Source: Planctomycetota bacterium
GTDB lineage: Bacteria; Planctomycetota; Phycisphaerae; Sedimentisphaerales; Anaerohalosphaeraceae
Length of the DNA: 37,246 nt
Direction: 5' to 3'
Assembly (NCBI GenBank): GCA_023143375.1
Contig: JAGLHQ010000102.1
Coordinates: forward strand, 1 to 37,246
Below, piece by piece: positions 35,506-37,246 of the stretch (position 1 is the stretch's first letter; each line of letters begins with the position of its first letter). The notes under the pieces were generated by a model. That model searched no databases. It saw nothing but the letters and a program-made list of their open reading frames with translations, and had not been told where the DNA came from. A program made the position numbers and the translations under genes.

Positions 35506-37246
35506 TTAGTCGTTGAAATTTACGAACGGCGACACGGTATAAGATCCCTGGGGATCCGGTAATGTGATCGCGCCGCTTAACCACGGCTGGCCGTCAAGGT
35601 GCTGCTTGAAGCGCCACACGCCTTTATCTTCCTCAAACTTGGCATGCTCACTAAAAGCTACCTCAAGCTCTTTACCTTCAAAGAGCATGTAAGCGCTAAA
35701 GTCGCCGAGGATCACACAGCCGCTGCTATTCGCCTGGGGCAAATGTCCGCTTGTGCCGGTCACCTTACCCAGGAGGGGGGTACCGATCACGTTGTCGTTT
35801 TTCTGGTCGACGATCAACACAGATCCGCCGGTTCCGTTTTCGAAAGACCCCATATCGGGAATCATGGACGGGTGCATTAACCATTGCCCCTCGCTCAAAA
35901 ATTCGGCGAAATGGGCGATCATTACGAGCGCGTCGTCGTACGTCCAAACGCTATTTGTAATGGGGGTCACGTTCACGAGGCAGGGAGCGTTAAGAATGCC
36001 CAAAGGCTCGCCGGCTCCATTACCGCGCAAAATGTAATACTCGCGCCGCTGAGCGATCGCAAGAGCAAACAACATGCTCAGCAATTGATCAATTGATTCG
36101 GAGCTATTACTAATCAGCTCGTTAGATACTTCGGTAACGCCGCCGACCTTTTCGAGGTTCCATTTGATTTGTTTGAATGCGGCTTCTGTTTCGGCAAACG
36201 CTGCATTCTCTGCGACGCGACGCGCCACAATCCCACCAGCGTACGGGCTATCGCCCTGGCCAGCGGTTACGGTAATGAATTGATCCAGGCTGGGCCATTC
36301 ACCACGGGGGGCCATGCCGGACGCTACAGTAACTTTGGAGCGCAAATCATTAGACTTTGCGGCCATCATTAGGAGCGTGTCACGGAATGCCGGGGGCACG
36401 GTGTACCCACCACCAACGCCGGCGCCTTCGTTCATGGCTTTGGTGTCACCAACGGATTTATAAGATCCATAGATGGTATTGAGCCGCACCATATCACCAC
36501 GGGCAACACTTACCAGGAAGTCGCCAAAGGTTTTTTGGGCGTCTTTATCTTTGCCGCCAACTTCGGAAATATACCCCACAGACTTACCGGGGGAATTGTC
36601 CTGCAATGCCGCCAGAATTTCGGCGATCTGATCGCTAATGGCCTTCTGGCCAGTTTCCAAATCAGACAAACGATCTTCTGGGGCTTTTTCTTCGAATTCA
36701 GACCCTTTTAAGCCAATGGCTTTTTGGTCGTCCGTTAGGTTATCGTAATCCAAGCCAACCGCCCCGGCGAATTCTCTAAGTAGTTTTTCTTTTGGATCCA
36801 TCGTTATATTCTCCTGTTGTATGATGGTTTTCTTATCAGATGGTTCGGGGGGCAGCGTCGCGGGCGCCGGATCTTTACCAGATCCCTCAGGCGCGTTCGC
36901 CTCTTGCTTTTCGTCCTTGACCATTCTTAACGATTTGAGGGCGCCCCGAATGGCGTTATCTTGCATCATGCGCCACTCTGCGGGCATCACTGTTAATGTA
37001 TCTGAGACCAACGGCCAGTTTTTAATCTCGCCGGATTTAGTTTTTTGTATGCCTTCTGGGTCTGCCTGGCTGGATGTGCCCATCATCTGGGCGTTGATAA
37101 TTGGAGCGATCGCCTGTACATATGCACTACGTCGATCTAAGATGCGCTCTACCCACACGCCCATATCATCTACTTTTTTACTTGCCCAATCGATAACGCC
37201 GAATCCTTCATCGCCGACGTCGGGATCTTCGCCGTGTTCCCAATCC
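35506..37246 (-). CDS. Protease-major capsid fusion, C-terminal part (HK97-fold capsid with internal start)
   Basis: The frame enters at the right edge in phase with the gene at 1-449. Residues 151-298 of the joined protein finish the protease, and residues 299-729 are the capsid protein: an N-terminal delta (scaffold) helix region (MDPKEKLLREFAGAVG to about capsid residue 105), then YGSYKSVGDTKAMNEG, GVGGGYTVPPAFRD, GVTEVSNELISNS, YYILRGNGAGEPLGIL and FSEHAKFEEDKGVWRFKQHLDG, the HK97-fold series. An internal ATG at 36801 has AGGAG nine bases upstream, so capsid protein of 431 residues could also start separately. No stop separates the two parts. It is the most abundant virion protein if the fold call is right. 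Confidence 0.93.
   Translation of the reverse strand, partial: DWEHGEDPDVGDEGFGVIDWASKKVDDMGVWVERILDRRSAYVQAIAPIINAQMMGTSSQADPEGIQKTKSGEIKNWPLVSDTLTVMPAEWRMMQDNAIRGALKSLRMVKDEKQEANAPEGSGKDPAPATLPPEPSDKKTIIQQENITMDPKEKLLREFAGAVGLDYDNLTDDQKAIGLKGSEFEEKAPEDRLSDLETGQKAISDQIAEILAALQDNSPGKSVGYISEVGGKDKDAQKTFGDFLVSVARGDMVRLNTIYGSYKSVGDTKAMNEGAGVGGGYTVPPAFRDTLLMMAAKSNDLRSKVTVASGMAPRGEWPSLDQFITVTAGQGDSPYAGGIVARRVAENAAFAETEAAFKQIKWNLEKVGGVTEVSNELISNSSESIDQLLSMLFALAIAQRREYYILRGNGAGEPLGILNAPCLVNVTPITNSVWTYDDALVMIAHFAEFLSEGQWLMHPSMIPDMGSFENGTGGSVLIVDQKNDNVIGTPLLGKVTGTSGHLPQANSSGCVILGDFSAYMLFEGKELEVAFSEHAKFEEDKGVWRFKQHLDGQPWLSGAITLPDPQGSYTVSPFVNFND
36799..36815 (-). promoter_or_regulatory. Internal ribosome site and start for the capsid protein
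   Basis: AGGAG (plus-strand ctcct, 36811-36815) lies nine bases before an in-frame ATG (36801-36799) inside the protease-capsid frame. Translation from here would give a 431-residue capsid protein with a scaffold region. It is one of the cleanest ribosome sites in the window and is located exactly at the domain junction. Confidence 0.7.

Noticed and set aside
1-37246. CRISPR arrays, insertion sequences or tRNA genes
   Set aside because: No regularly spaced identical repeats with unique spacers, no transposase-like frame, and no tRNA-like fold were seen on either strand. The only short repeat cluster (14314-14413) fits origin iterons.

Overview
The window is one complete tailed-phage genome (Caudoviricetes, siphovirus-type gene order, HK97-fold capsid), printed as a linear cut of a circular sequence. 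The cut falls inside one gene. A minus-strand reading frame starting at 449 leaves the left edge after 149 codons plus two bases, and base 37246 completes the next codon, so the same frame continues leftwards from the right edge. The joined gene is a prohead protease fused in frame to the major capsid protein. G+C content is roughly half, except for a more AT-rich stretch at about 18.4-21.1 kb. No integrase, DNA polymerase, helicase, primase, tRNA, CRISPR array or insertion sequence was recognised. The host cannot be assigned from the sequence; SH3b, papain-like C39 and LamG-type domains only suggest a bacterium with an unusual envelope, and a Chloroflexota-like host would be a guess.

Layout. 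A 134-bp control region (13610-13743) holds two strong divergent sigma70-type promoters, each with its -35 box inside a CTTGWCAAG palindrome. Leftward from it (minus strand, 13609 to 9818) runs an early operon of small unrecognised proteins ending with a four-helix membrane protein. A second minus promoter (9702-9729) starts the late operon: LamG-like protein, two small proteins, small terminase, three small proteins, large terminase, portal, two membrane proteins, a possible structural protein, a MuF-type head protein, two zinc-ribbon proteins and another possible structural protein. A third minus promoter (598-626) drives the protease-capsid gene. After the circle junction the same strand continues from 37246 down to 22465: probable decoration protein, Rossmann-like protein, helix-hairpin-helix protein, connectors, major tail protein, tail chaperones with a -1 frameshift site, tape measure, tail-tip proteins, C39-type lysin and XhlA-like holin.

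Rightward from the control region (plus strand, 13744 to 22361) is an operon beginning with an Xre-type regulator on a probably leaderless mRNA, then a lambda O-like replication initiator with GTAC iterons inside its own gene, a membrane protein, a membrane-anchored SH3b protein, a PolX-like nucleotidyltransferase, an ASCH-type protein, a PP-loop (PAPS-reductase-like) enzyme, a DUF5662-like protein and many small proteins. It ends at a strong hairpin terminator (22334-22368), where it meets the lysis end of the late operon head on. The simplest reading is a phage that loads the host replisome at an origin inside its initiator gene, controls both early directions from one operator pair, and expresses virion and lysis genes from one long strand of the circle.
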